From positions 1-64,000 of the forward strand of contig JABDCQ010000001.1 in assembly GCA_013288075.1 (NCBI GenBank): a stretch of DNA of 64,000 nt, in the 5' to 3' direction. The translations under genes were made by a program, and so were the position numbers. Positions 9,009 through 16,990 of the stretch are shown one piece after another; the first letter of the stretch is position 1, and every line of letters starts with the position of its first letter. Below the pieces are notes generated by a model. That model was given only the letters and a program-made list of their open reading frames with translations, was not told the DNA's origin and did no database searches. The stretch comes from Chlamydiota bacterium. GTDB lineage: Bacteria; Chlamydiota; Chlamydiia; Chlamydiales; Rhabdochlamydiaceae.

Positions 9009-10270
9009 TTATCACAGTTCTGATTGCTTTATTAATTCTACTCATTTTATTTTCAGGATGCTTTTCTGCATCCGAGACAGCGTTATTTTCTCTTTCGTCG
9101 TTAAAAGTTAAAGTCTTTAAAAATGATGTCGATCCTAAAAAAAGACTGATTGCCGAGCTTCTTTCTAAGCCAAGAGATCTTCTTGTTACCATTATCATGT
9201 TAAATGTTTTGGTAAATATTCTTGTTCAAAACGTTGTATCAAGTATTTTTGGAGATTATTCTTCTGTGTTTTTAAATGTAGGGATTCCTCTTTGTTTAAC
9301 TCTTGTTTTTGGGGAAGTCATTCCTAAATCTATTGGACTTGCGAATAATGCCAAAGTAGCTGTTACGGTGGCTCCCTATATTAAAATCGCCCAGAATATT
9401 CTTTTGCCTTTTAGACGCGTTCTTATAAGTTTCACAAGCATTATTTCTCGCTCTTTATTCTTTTTTTTAAAGAAAGAGGAAGATATCTCTTTTGACGAGC
9501 TGCAATATGCCTTAAAAGCTTCAAAGCAATATGGCGTTTTAAATGAGGATGAAGCCGATCTTATTAGCGGGTATCTTCAACTTCAAGAGGCTACTATCAA
9601 AGAAGTGATGCGTCCAAGAGATGAGATGATCTATTTCACTACAGGAGAGCCTCTATCAAAACTCATCCATCTTTTTGTCGATCAGGAGTGTTCTCGTATT
9701 CCTATTTGCAATGAGACTCTTGATAATGTGGTAGGTTTAATGACAAGCCGCCTGTTTTTTCTTCATAGAGAAGAGCTTAAAGATTCCAAGGATCTTTTAA
9801 GTATTGTGCAAAAGCCTTTTTTTATTCCTGAATCGATTAATGCCTATGCTGTAATGCGTCAGATGTATGATAAGAAAGAATCCATTGCTCTTGTAGTAGA
9901 TGAATACGGATCGATCTCGGGCTTAATTACTTTAGAAGATTTAGTCGAAATGGTTGTAGGCGAAATTGCAGATAGACGCGATAGAAAGAGCCGTTATACA
10001 AAAGCTGGAGAAGATGTGATTATTGCAAGCGGCAAGTTAGAGCTTTCTGATTTGGAAGATATTTTTGGAATTCATCTTGTAAGTAAAGAACATATGATAA
10101 CCATTAACGGCTGGCTTATAGAGCAGATAGGAGACATCCCTAAAAGCGGATTTAAATACGAGACAAGAGATTTCCTTTTCCATGTTCTTGCAGCCGATCC
10201 CAATAGAATCCGAAGACTTTATATCCGAAGGCTTAAAAGCCCTACCAGTCGTAAAAAGGGGGGAGGATGA
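9005..10270 (+). CDS. CNNM/CBS-domain (HlyC/CorC-type) membrane protein
   Basis: SGCFSASETALFSLS, EVMRPRDEMIYF, VVDEYGSISGLITLEDLVEMVVGEI; GTG start. Confidence 0.92.
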   Translation: MIITVLIALLILLILFSGCFSASETALFSLSSLKVKVFKNDVDPKKRLIAELLSKPRDLLVTIIMLNVLVNILVQNVVSSIFGDYSSVFLNVGIPLCLTLVFGEVIPKSIGLANNAKVAVTVAPYIKIAQNILLPFRRVLISFTSIISRSLFFFLKKEEDISFDELQYALKASKQYGVLNEDEADLISGYLQLQEATIKEVMRPRDEMIYFTTGEPLSKLIHLFVDQECSRIPICNETLDNVVGLMTSRLFFLHREELKDSKDLLSIVQKPFFIPESINAYAVMRQMYDKKESIALVVDEYGSISGLITLEDLVEMVVGEIADRRDRKSRYTKAGEDVIIASGKLELSDLEDIFGIHLVSKEHMITINGWLIEQIGDIPKSGFKYETRDFLFHVLAADPNRIRRLYIRRLKSPTSRKKGGG

Positions 10271-11508
10271 AAAGCGGGCACTCCTGGGAATACTTTTTAG
10301 TTCTTGTGATTATCTGTCTGATCATTCAAGCGTTTTATGCAATGCTTGAGATGGCGTGCGTTTCTTTTAATAAGGTGCGCCTTCAGTATTATGTAAGTAA
10401 GCATCATAGACGCGCTATTTGGCTCTCTTATTTATTAAATCATCCCACGCTTCTTTTTGGAAGTACCCTTATTGCTGTGAATACGGCTCTCCAGTTTGGC
10501 TCTGAAAGCGCAAGGCTTTTTTATCTTTCCTTAGGATTAAATCCTTCCTTTGCGCCCATCACTCAAGTGCTTATCGTTCTTATTTTTGCAGAAATTTCGC
10601 CTATGTTTGCAGGAAGACGGTATGCAGAAAATGTGGCGATGCTTGGCGTCCCGATCATTTATTTTACCTCTTTGGTTTTAAGACCTGTTATTTGGCTACT
10701 TGATTTACTCTGTACAGCTGTGAATAAACTTGTTAAAAGCCCAACCGCCTCAGGGATTTATCTTTCTCGTGAAGAGCTTCAGAAGGTGATTGAAGAAAGA
10801 GATGATGTAACGCCCCCTTCAGAAGAGCTAAATACTGTGATTGCGAATATCTTTACTTTGAAAAATAAAACAGCCAAAGACCTCATGAAGCCTCTTGACG
10901 AAGTCCAGATGATCCCTTCCTTTTGCACCATTGCAGAGCTTAGAAGACTTCTTGCGAAAAACTATACCCCCTTTCTTCCTATTTATCATCCCACGCCCAA
11001 GAACATTATAGCTATTGCTTATCCAAGAGATTTACTGCGCCTTCCAGATAATAGACGCGTTAGAGAGCAAGCCCGCCCTCCTTGGTTTATTACGCAAGGC
11101 ACATCCATCATCCAAATTTTAAAGCAATTTCAGCGCAATAATCAAAGCCTTGCTATTGTTTTAAATGAGGCTGGACAAGCAGAAGGAATATTAACACTTG
11201 ATGAGATCATCGATGAGGTTATAGGACAATCCGATGAGTGGCAATCTCTTGGCGATGTCGCTCCAAGACTTTACCATGTTGTCGTCGATAGATCTTTTCC
11301 AGGCGATATGCTTATTGCCGATTTTAATAAGCAATTCAACGTGCATCTGCACTATGAAGGAGCCCAAACGCTTCAAGAGCTAGTCAATAAATTCCTCGGA
11401 CACCCTCCAGCTAAAGGAGAAGAGCTACGCATCGATCAGTTCGAGCTCACCGTCGAAGAAGTCTCCCTCCTCGGCGCCAAAACCATCGCCATCCGCACCG
11501 TCTACTAA
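10267..11508 (+). CDS. CNNM/CBS-domain (HlyC/CorC-type) membrane protein, second paralogue
   Basis: AMLEMACVSFNKVRLQYY, LMKPLDEVQMIP, AIVLNEAGQAEGILTLDEIIDEVIGQ; 4-nt overlap with the upstream gene. Confidence 0.9.
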   Translation: MKSGHSWEYFLVLVIICLIIQAFYAMLEMACVSFNKVRLQYYVSKHHRRAIWLSYLLNHPTLLFGSTLIAVNTALQFGSESARLFYLSLGLNPSFAPITQVLIVLIFAEISPMFAGRRYAENVAMLGVPIIYFTSLVLRPVIWLLDLLCTAVNKLVKSPTASGIYLSREELQKVIEERDDVTPPSEELNTVIANIFTLKNKTAKDLMKPLDEVQMIPSFCTIAELRRLLAKNYTPFLPIYHPTPKNIIAIAYPRDLLRLPDNRRVREQARPPWFITQGTSIIQILKQFQRNNQSLAIVLNEAGQAEGILTLDEIIDEVIGQSDEWQSLGDVAPRLYHVVVDRSFPGDMLIADFNKQFNVHLHYEGAQTLQELVNKFLGHPPAKGEELRIDQFELTVEEVSLLGAKTIAIRTVY

Positions 11509-11524
11509 CTCTTAAGAGAGAAGA

Positions 11525-11828
11525 ATTAACAGGATGAACAGGATAATGCAAGATATACAGGATAAAGAAAGAGGAAGAGGAAAATTAACAAGATAAAGAA
11601 GGATAGAGGAATCTTTTTTCTTTCTTCTCTCTGTGTGCTCTGTGATCTCTGTGGTAAAAAATATGCTAACACGTTGGATGCAGCGGTCTGCGATAATTTT
11701 AACCACAGAGATCACAGAGCACACAGAGAGAAGAAAGAAAAAACCCTCTTATCTTTCTTCATCTTGTTTTTATTTTTCTCTTATCCTGTATATCTTGCCT
11801 TATCCTGTTCATCCTGTTAATTCTTCTC
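11525..11828. repeat. Nested inverted repeat, families D (outer) and C (inner), copy 2
   Basis: Inner 11611-11745 ttctctctgtgtgctctgtgatctctgtggt / accacagagatcacagagcacacagagagaa; outer aacaggatgaacaggat / atcctgttcatcctgtt. Confidence 0.95.
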
Positions 11829-11831
11829 TTT

Positions 11832-12932
11832 TTAGGATGGGGTGAGGGCTGCGATGGTGCTGATGGTTTGTTCGATTTCTTGCTCGGTGGTGAATCTGGA
11901 GAGGCTGAAGCGGAGGGAGGATTTGATGCGCTCTCTTGGGAGGTTCATGCTGAGGAGGATGCGTGAGGGCTCAAGGGAGCCTGAGGCGCAGGCAGAGCCG
12001 TGGCTGGCTGCAATTCCTGCTTGGTCGAGCTGAATAAGGAGGGTCTCTCCATCAACTCCCAGAAAGGATACGTTGCTCGTGTTGCAGATGCGAGGGCCGT
12101 CTCCATTAATAAGAACATTGCTGAATAATTCTTTAAGCCTTTTTTCAAAATGAGCTCTTAGGTCTTGCATTTTTTGCATAGGCGGAGACTTTTCTAGAAG
12201 TTCGATGGCTTTTGCAAGCCCTAGAATTCCTGCTAAATTTTCTGTACCAGCCCTTTTTGAAAATTCTTGATCGCCTCCTGTAATAAGAGGAGAGAGCTTG
12301 AAATTAGAGCGGATAAAGTTAAATCCAATGCCTTTCGGGCCATGGATTTTGTGCCCGGAAAAGGCCATTGCTGATACCCCTTCTGGAATGGTGAATGCTT
12401 CCTTACCAAGAAGCGCTACCCCATCGAGCGCAAAGGGGATACGTGCTTCGAGAGCGATTTTTGCGATGGCTTCAATATCGATTTTTACGCCGGTTTCGTT
12501 ATTGACAGCCCCTAGAATGATAAGGGTTGTTTGAGGGGTAATAGCGAGACGGACGGCATCAGGGGTGGTGGCTCCGTATGATTGAGCTTCTAGGTAGGTG
12601 ACCTTTATCCCCTTTTTTTCTAGGTCTTTAAGCGTGTTATAAATGCAGGAGTGTTCCACGTTGGATGTGACGATATGGGTGTGCCTCTGACCGCGGAGGA
12701 TGGTATTTATTCCTTCTGTTGCGCCTGATGTAAACACGATTTCTGTAGGCTTGACTTTAAGATAAGAGGCGATAGAGGCGCGCGCAGTTGTTAGCTTTTT
12801 TTTAGCTTCTTTACCAAAAAAATGAACGGAAGAGGGGTTAGCAGGCAGGCCAGAGAGTTCCTCAAGCATGACCTCTAACACTTCGGGTGCCACAATAGTT
12901 GTAGCATTATTATCTAAATAAATGCGCTGCAT
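11832..12932 (-). CDS. nifS: Cysteine desulfurase, NifS/IscS family
   Basis: YLDNNATTIVAPEVLEVM, FSGHKIHGPKGIGF, SHGSACASGSLEPSRIL. Confidence 0.95.
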   Translation of the reverse strand: MQRIYLDNNATTIVAPEVLEVMLEELSGLPANPSSVHFFGKEAKKKLTTARASIASYLKVKPTEIVFTSGATEGINTILRGQRHTHIVTSNVEHSCIYNTLKDLEKKGIKVTYLEAQSYGATTPDAVRLAITPQTTLIILGAVNNETGVKIDIEAIAKIALEARIPFALDGVALLGKEAFTIPEGVSAMAFSGHKIHGPKGIGFNFIRSNFKLSPLITGGDQEFSKRAGTENLAGILGLAKAIELLEKSPPMQKMQDLRAHFEKRLKELFSNVLINGDGPRICNTSNVSFLGVDGETLLIQLDQAGIAASHGSACASGSLEPSRILLSMNLPRERIKSSLRFSLSRFTTEQEIEQTISTIAALTPS

Positions 12933-12969
12933 AGTTCTTTTTAAGTTTTCTTCTGAACAAAGAGAAATA

Positions 12970-13112
12970 AATTTTTTTTCTCTCTCTTTCTTCCTCTGTG
13001 GTTTCTTGTCTCTGTGGTTTAATCTTTAGCTAACACTTGAGCGCGCAAGAGCTTGCATTTTTTAAACCACAGAGACAAGAAACCACAGAGGAAGAAAGAG
13101 AGAGAAAAAAAA
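12970..13112. repeat. Inverted repeat, family A, copy 2
   Basis: ctctctctttcttcctctgtggtttcttgtctctgtggttt / aaaccacagagacaagaaaccacagaggaagaaagagagag. Confidence 0.95.
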
Positions 13113-13133
13113 TTTATCTCTAATAGTTTATTA

Positions 13134-13853
13134 TTAGTTGGTGATTTTTAGCATTAGAATAGTGATGTTATCAGAGCCGCCCTTGGCTTTGGCAAGGGAT
13201 ACTAATTTTTTGGAGGCTTCTTCAATGGAGGGGGATGTTTCAATGATGGAGGCTATTTCCGGGTCAGAGACGCCGTCTGTAAGTCCGTCACTGCAAAGGA
13301 AATAGATGTCGCCTGGCTCTATTTCTGCCGAGCTAATTTCAGGTTCGACATGAAGGGAGAGGCCAATAGCTTTTGTAATAACATTTTTTTTAGGAAACGT
13401 GGCTAAATCTTCTTCTTTAATTTGTCCTTTAGCTAAAAGATCTTCTCTTAATGAGTGGTCTTTAGTTAGCCTTTTTAGCCCCTTTCGGTATCTGTAAATC
13501 CTGCTATCTCCTACATGAGCGCAAATTAACTCTTTTTCCTTAAGCAAGCAGCAGCATAGCGTTGTACCCATGCCGGTAAAGGTGTTTTGCGTAGTAGATA
13601 AGTGATAAATTTTTTGGTTTGCTTCTACAATAGCTTTTTTAAGAAGGGTGGCATCTAAAGAGGGAGCTTTTTCTACAGCTTCACAAACAGCTTCTGTGGC
13701 AAGAAATGCAGCGACTTCTCCGGCCTTATGGCCACCCATTCCATCTGCTAGGGCATAAAAGTATTTTTCTGGGATTTGGGCCCATACATCCTCATTATTT
13801 TGCCTAATGAGCCCTATATCTGAAATCCCAAAACTTTCCACTTTATGTATCAC
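13134..13853 (-). CDS. PP2C-family serine/threonine phosphatase
   Basis: DIGLIRQNNEDVW, ALADGMGGHKAGEVAA, GDSRIYRYRKG, LCSDGLTDGVSD, KGGSDNITILML. Confidence 0.95.
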   Translation of the reverse strand: MIHKVESFGISDIGLIRQNNEDVWAQIPEKYFYALADGMGGHKAGEVAAFLATEAVCEAVEKAPSLDATLLKKAIVEANQKIYHLSTTQNTFTGMGTTLCCCLLKEKELICAHVGDSRIYRYRKGLKRLTKDHSLREDLLAKGQIKEEDLATFPKKNVITKAIGLSLHVEPEISSAEIEPGDIYFLCSDGLTDGVSDPEIASIIETSPSIEEASKKLVSLAKAKGGSDNITILMLKITN

Positions 13854-15018
13854 TTGTTTCTGGTTGTTGAAGTTTACCCATAAAGAGCACGGTTTTTGTG
13901 TTTAGTTCTATAAGAAAAAACAAAAACGGCCTATTGGCTGTAAAGAAGGTAACTTCATCTGAAGGAAAAGAGGTTCCAGCCATTGCGGTCGCTGTTGCAG
14001 CCGCAGCTGTTACTCCTTTTTCATCAAAACAAAAATAGGCTTCATGTACAACCTTGCTTATAAAGAGATCTTTTTTTCCATCAATGCCGGAAAAATCAGC
14101 TTGAGCTCTAAAGGGAAGCTCAATACCTGTTTTTTTAAGGGCATCATTTAAATCAAAGCGCTTTTTTAAGCAAAATTTTGGGACTTTTATATCCATATAC
14201 GATCTCTTTGAATTTGAAATCCACTCAAAAAAAAGATCTGGAGTTATTTTTTTTGTAAGTTGTTCAATAGTAGAAGATTTGGAAGGGAGCATAATGACAC
14301 AAGCAAATTGTGCATTTGAAGATTTTTCACGGGAAATAGGAAGCGTCACAAGTTGAACTTCTTCTGTTTCAAAATAAGGAAAATAGGCAACCTGTCCCAT
14401 CATGTTGGTTTCAATTTGCTTATTGCTATCTAGAAAGAAAGGCGCTTTTTTAGTTGCTTTCGCATTAAAAGGAAACGCCCAACTTCCTTCAAAGTAAAGA
14501 GCATTTGTAAGAACAAGGAGCGTTTCTTTTGTGATATCTCCTTTTTCAAGAAGTTCTGTGATTTTTCCTTTTGTGCGATCAGAGGTCCATGTATTAATTT
14601 TTTCTCTTGTTTGTTCGATAAGCTCAAAATCGACAAGTTGAACATCTACATCAAAAGCCTTTTTTACATCTTCTTTATAGGAGGGAAGAAGTTCCATCCC
14701 AAGGTCTACCCAAACAGCATTTGCGATATTAAAAATAGGAGATTTTAAGCTGTTTTGTAAAGAGGCAAAAGGAGCGATGAGCTCGCTTGGGCTATAAGAT
14801 AGATGAAGCCCTTTTTTTATTTGATTTAACGTCTCTTCTTTAGCGCCAAGGTAACTCATCGACATGCAAGAAAAGATAGAGTAAGGAGAAAAGATGAGAT
14901 TATCCGCTTCTTTATTAAGCGCGTCATAAAGAGTTAGCGTAAAAGATGTTTCATCCTTTACCAAATCTGCATGGCAAAACATGCAGCTTAACATCATAGC
15001 TATTGTGGCAATTTTCAT
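13843..15018 (-). CDS. Serpin (serine protease inhibitor family), with signal peptide
   Basis: NLIFSPYSIFSCMSMSYLGA, NALYFEGSWAFPFN, hinge DEKGVTAAAATATAM, NRPFLFFLIELNTKTVLFMGKL. Confidence 0.95.
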   Translation of the reverse strand: MKIATIAMMLSCMFCHADLVKDETSFTLTLYDALNKEADNLIFSPYSIFSCMSMSYLGAKEETLNQIKKGLHLSYSPSELIAPFASLQNSLKSPIFNIANAVWVDLGMELLPSYKEDVKKAFDVDVQLVDFELIEQTREKINTWTSDRTKGKITELLEKGDITKETLLVLTNALYFEGSWAFPFNAKATKKAPFFLDSNKQIETNMMGQVAYFPYFETEEVQLVTLPISREKSSNAQFACVIMLPSKSSTIEQLTKKITPDLFFEWISNSKRSYMDIKVPKFCLKKRFDLNDALKKTGIELPFRAQADFSGIDGKKDLFISKVVHEAYFCFDEKGVTAAAATATAMAGTSFPSDEVTFFTANRPFLFFLIELNTKTVLFMGKLQQPETSDT

Positions 15019-15068
15019 AATGGGTGACCCTTTGGGTGTTATTGCATAATTTTAACTATAGAGAAATA

Positions 15069-15208
15069 AATTTTTTCTCTCTCTCTCTTTCTTCCTCTGT
15101 GGTTTCTTCCCTCTGTGGTTTGTCTTTTGCTAACACTTGGTCGCTCAAGAACTTGCATTTTTTTAAACCACAGAGACAAGAAACCACAGAGGAAGAGGGA
15201 GAGAGATT
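15069..15208. repeat. Inverted repeat, family A, copy 3
   Basis: tcttcctctgtggtttcttccctctgtggttt / aaaccacagagacaagaaaccacagaggaaga. Confidence 0.93.
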
Positions 15209-15232
15209 TATTCCCTCTCTGTTATTAAAGTC

Positions 15233-16087
15233 TTAAAGATCGGGGAAAAACATAATGCGGAGGGTGCTGATCCCATTAAAAGTGGCGTGCAGGGCTATGG
15301 GAGCAAATAGAGAGCGTTGTTTTTCATAAAGGAACCCTAAAAAACACCCTAGAATAAATAAAGAGGCGACAACCGAGATGTTGCCAAATTTTTGCGCAGT
15401 AGAAAAATGGAAGCAGGCAAAGAGAAGCGCAGATAAAAGAATGGCTACTTGAGGGCCTAAGTGTTTTTTGAACCAGGTGAGTAAAACCCCTCTAAATAAA
15501 AATTCTTCAAAAAGAGGAGCTATCACCATTATACCTGAAAGGGCAATGGTTAGTAATAGAGGAGAGTCCATGCTTTTTTTAAGGTATTCTACAGCTGTTT
15601 GCTCATAAGCTTGTTCTCCAAAAAAAATAAGCACTAATAGATCGCATAACTGGCTAATCGCTCCAACTAAAGGAAACGCTAGAATCCAAGTAAAAGCTCC
15701 TATGCCTAAATCTCTTGCAATAGAAGAGCTGCTATTTTTCCAGATTTCTTTAAAAAGAGTTTTGTATTTCCATTCGCAAAAAGAAAAAAGCAAGATTAAC
15801 GTAATAATAATGGTAGCAAGCCATACCACATTATTAACCATTTCAGAAGACATCCATAAAAAGGGATGATATTTTATTAAAGTATTTAGCAAGGGATTAA
15901 GAAGGACGTTTGTTCCTAAAAATGTCAGAAAGATGATCAGGACAAAGGCAAAACTAATAGAACTTTTTGGTACGTCTTCTTGGGGGAAAATAAAAAAGCC
16001 GCGTGACCACGCGGCTAAATTGACTATAAATGCAATGAGCCCAAAGAACGCAATATATATTAGGTTCTCATTGATTAAGTTTTCCAT
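15233..16087 (-). CDS. CPBP (CAAX/Abi-type) intramembrane metalloprotease
   Basis: EEFLFRGVLLTWF, FACFHF and HATFN motifs in a polytopic membrane protein. Confidence 0.9.
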   Translation of the reverse strand: MENLINENLIYIAFFGLIAFIVNLAAWSRGFFIFPQEDVPKSSISFAFVLIIFLTFLGTNVLLNPLLNTLIKYHPFLWMSSEMVNNVVWLATIIITLILLFSFCEWKYKTLFKEIWKNSSSSIARDLGIGAFTWILAFPLVGAISQLCDLLVLIFFGEQAYEQTAVEYLKKSMDSPLLLTIALSGIMVIAPLFEEFLFRGVLLTWFKKHLGPQVAILLSALLFACFHFSTAQKFGNISVVASLFILGCFLGFLYEKQRSLFAPIALHATFNGISTLRIMFFPDL

Positions 16088-16747
16088 CTATCTATTCATT
16101 GCGTGAATGATGTAGTCCTCAAGTCTAAGAGAAATTTCTTTAGTAAGCTCTTCATGGGCAATCCCTAGAGGCGATGTTTCATAGCCAGCTTGGCCCCAAG
16201 CAATTTGATGAAAATTGGATTGAGTAAACTGTCTTGGAATAAAATGTACGTCGTGGATAAGCTCCTGGAGCACAATTTTTGGCTCGGGAGTTCTTAAATC
16301 AAGAACGCGCACGCGTACCGACGTATTTAATTCTGCTGAACATTTTTCAACAATTGCGCTGGGGTTTTTATTTTGAGCGACTTCTTCATGTTCGAGAAGC
16401 TCGAGAAAAACAACAAACTCATTGTCTCTGAAAGCCTTTTTTGCCCAGGAAATATTGGCTCCAAAAGGATTGTTTCCTGCCATCTTTTTAACGTTGTTTT
16501 CAACTTTTTTATTATCCACTAAATAAATAGAGCCCCTATTTGCTAAGCGCTCATGGATGGCTGCTGTCATCTCTTCAGAGAGGCTCCAGCTGATATTGTT
16601 AATTGTTCTATCTATAACAGGGACAATAGCAACAATAGGTTTTAAACTTCTTTCTTCTGCTTGAACTGCATATGTTTGATTATTCTGATCTCTGCAGCCG
16701 GCAAAACTAAGCAATGCAATGCCTAGAGTAATCGCAATACGTGACAT
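16088..16747 (-). CDS. Predicted lipoprotein, 219 aa
   Basis: Lipobox-like LLSFAGC at N-terminus; remainder looks like a conserved periplasmic protein. Confidence 0.65.
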   Translation of the reverse strand: MSRIAITLGIALLSFAGCRDQNNQTYAVQAEERSLKPIVAIVPVIDRTINNISWSLSEEMTAAIHERLANRGSIYLVDNKKVENNVKKMAGNNPFGANISWAKKAFRDNEFVVFLELLEHEEVAQNKNPSAIVEKCSAELNTSVRVRVLDLRTPEPKIVLQELIHDVHFIPRQFTQSNFHQIAWGQAGYETSPLGIAHEELTKEISLRLEDYIIHAMNR

Positions 16748-16844
16748 AACTCTTCTCCTAAAACATAGATTTTATTCAGAAACATAACAAATGCCCCTTT
16801 TATTGGCTATACCCAAGAAGAAAAACAGAGAGAGTTTAAAAATT

Positions 16845-16974
16845 TCCTCCTCTCTCTTCCTCTGTGGTTTCTTGTCTCTGTGGTTAAAAAAATGCAAGTT
16901 CTTGTGCGCTCAAGTGTTAGCTAAAGATTAAACCACAGAGACAAGAAACCACAGAGGAAGAAAGAGAGAGATTT
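16845..16974. repeat. Inverted repeat, family A, copy 4 (spacer inverted)
   Basis: tcttcctctgtggtttcttgtctctgtggttaaaa / taaaccacagagacaagaaaccacagaggaaga; spacer tgcaagttcttgtgcgctcaagtgttagc. Confidence 0.94.
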
Positions 16975-16990
16975 ACCCCTCTTTGTTTCT

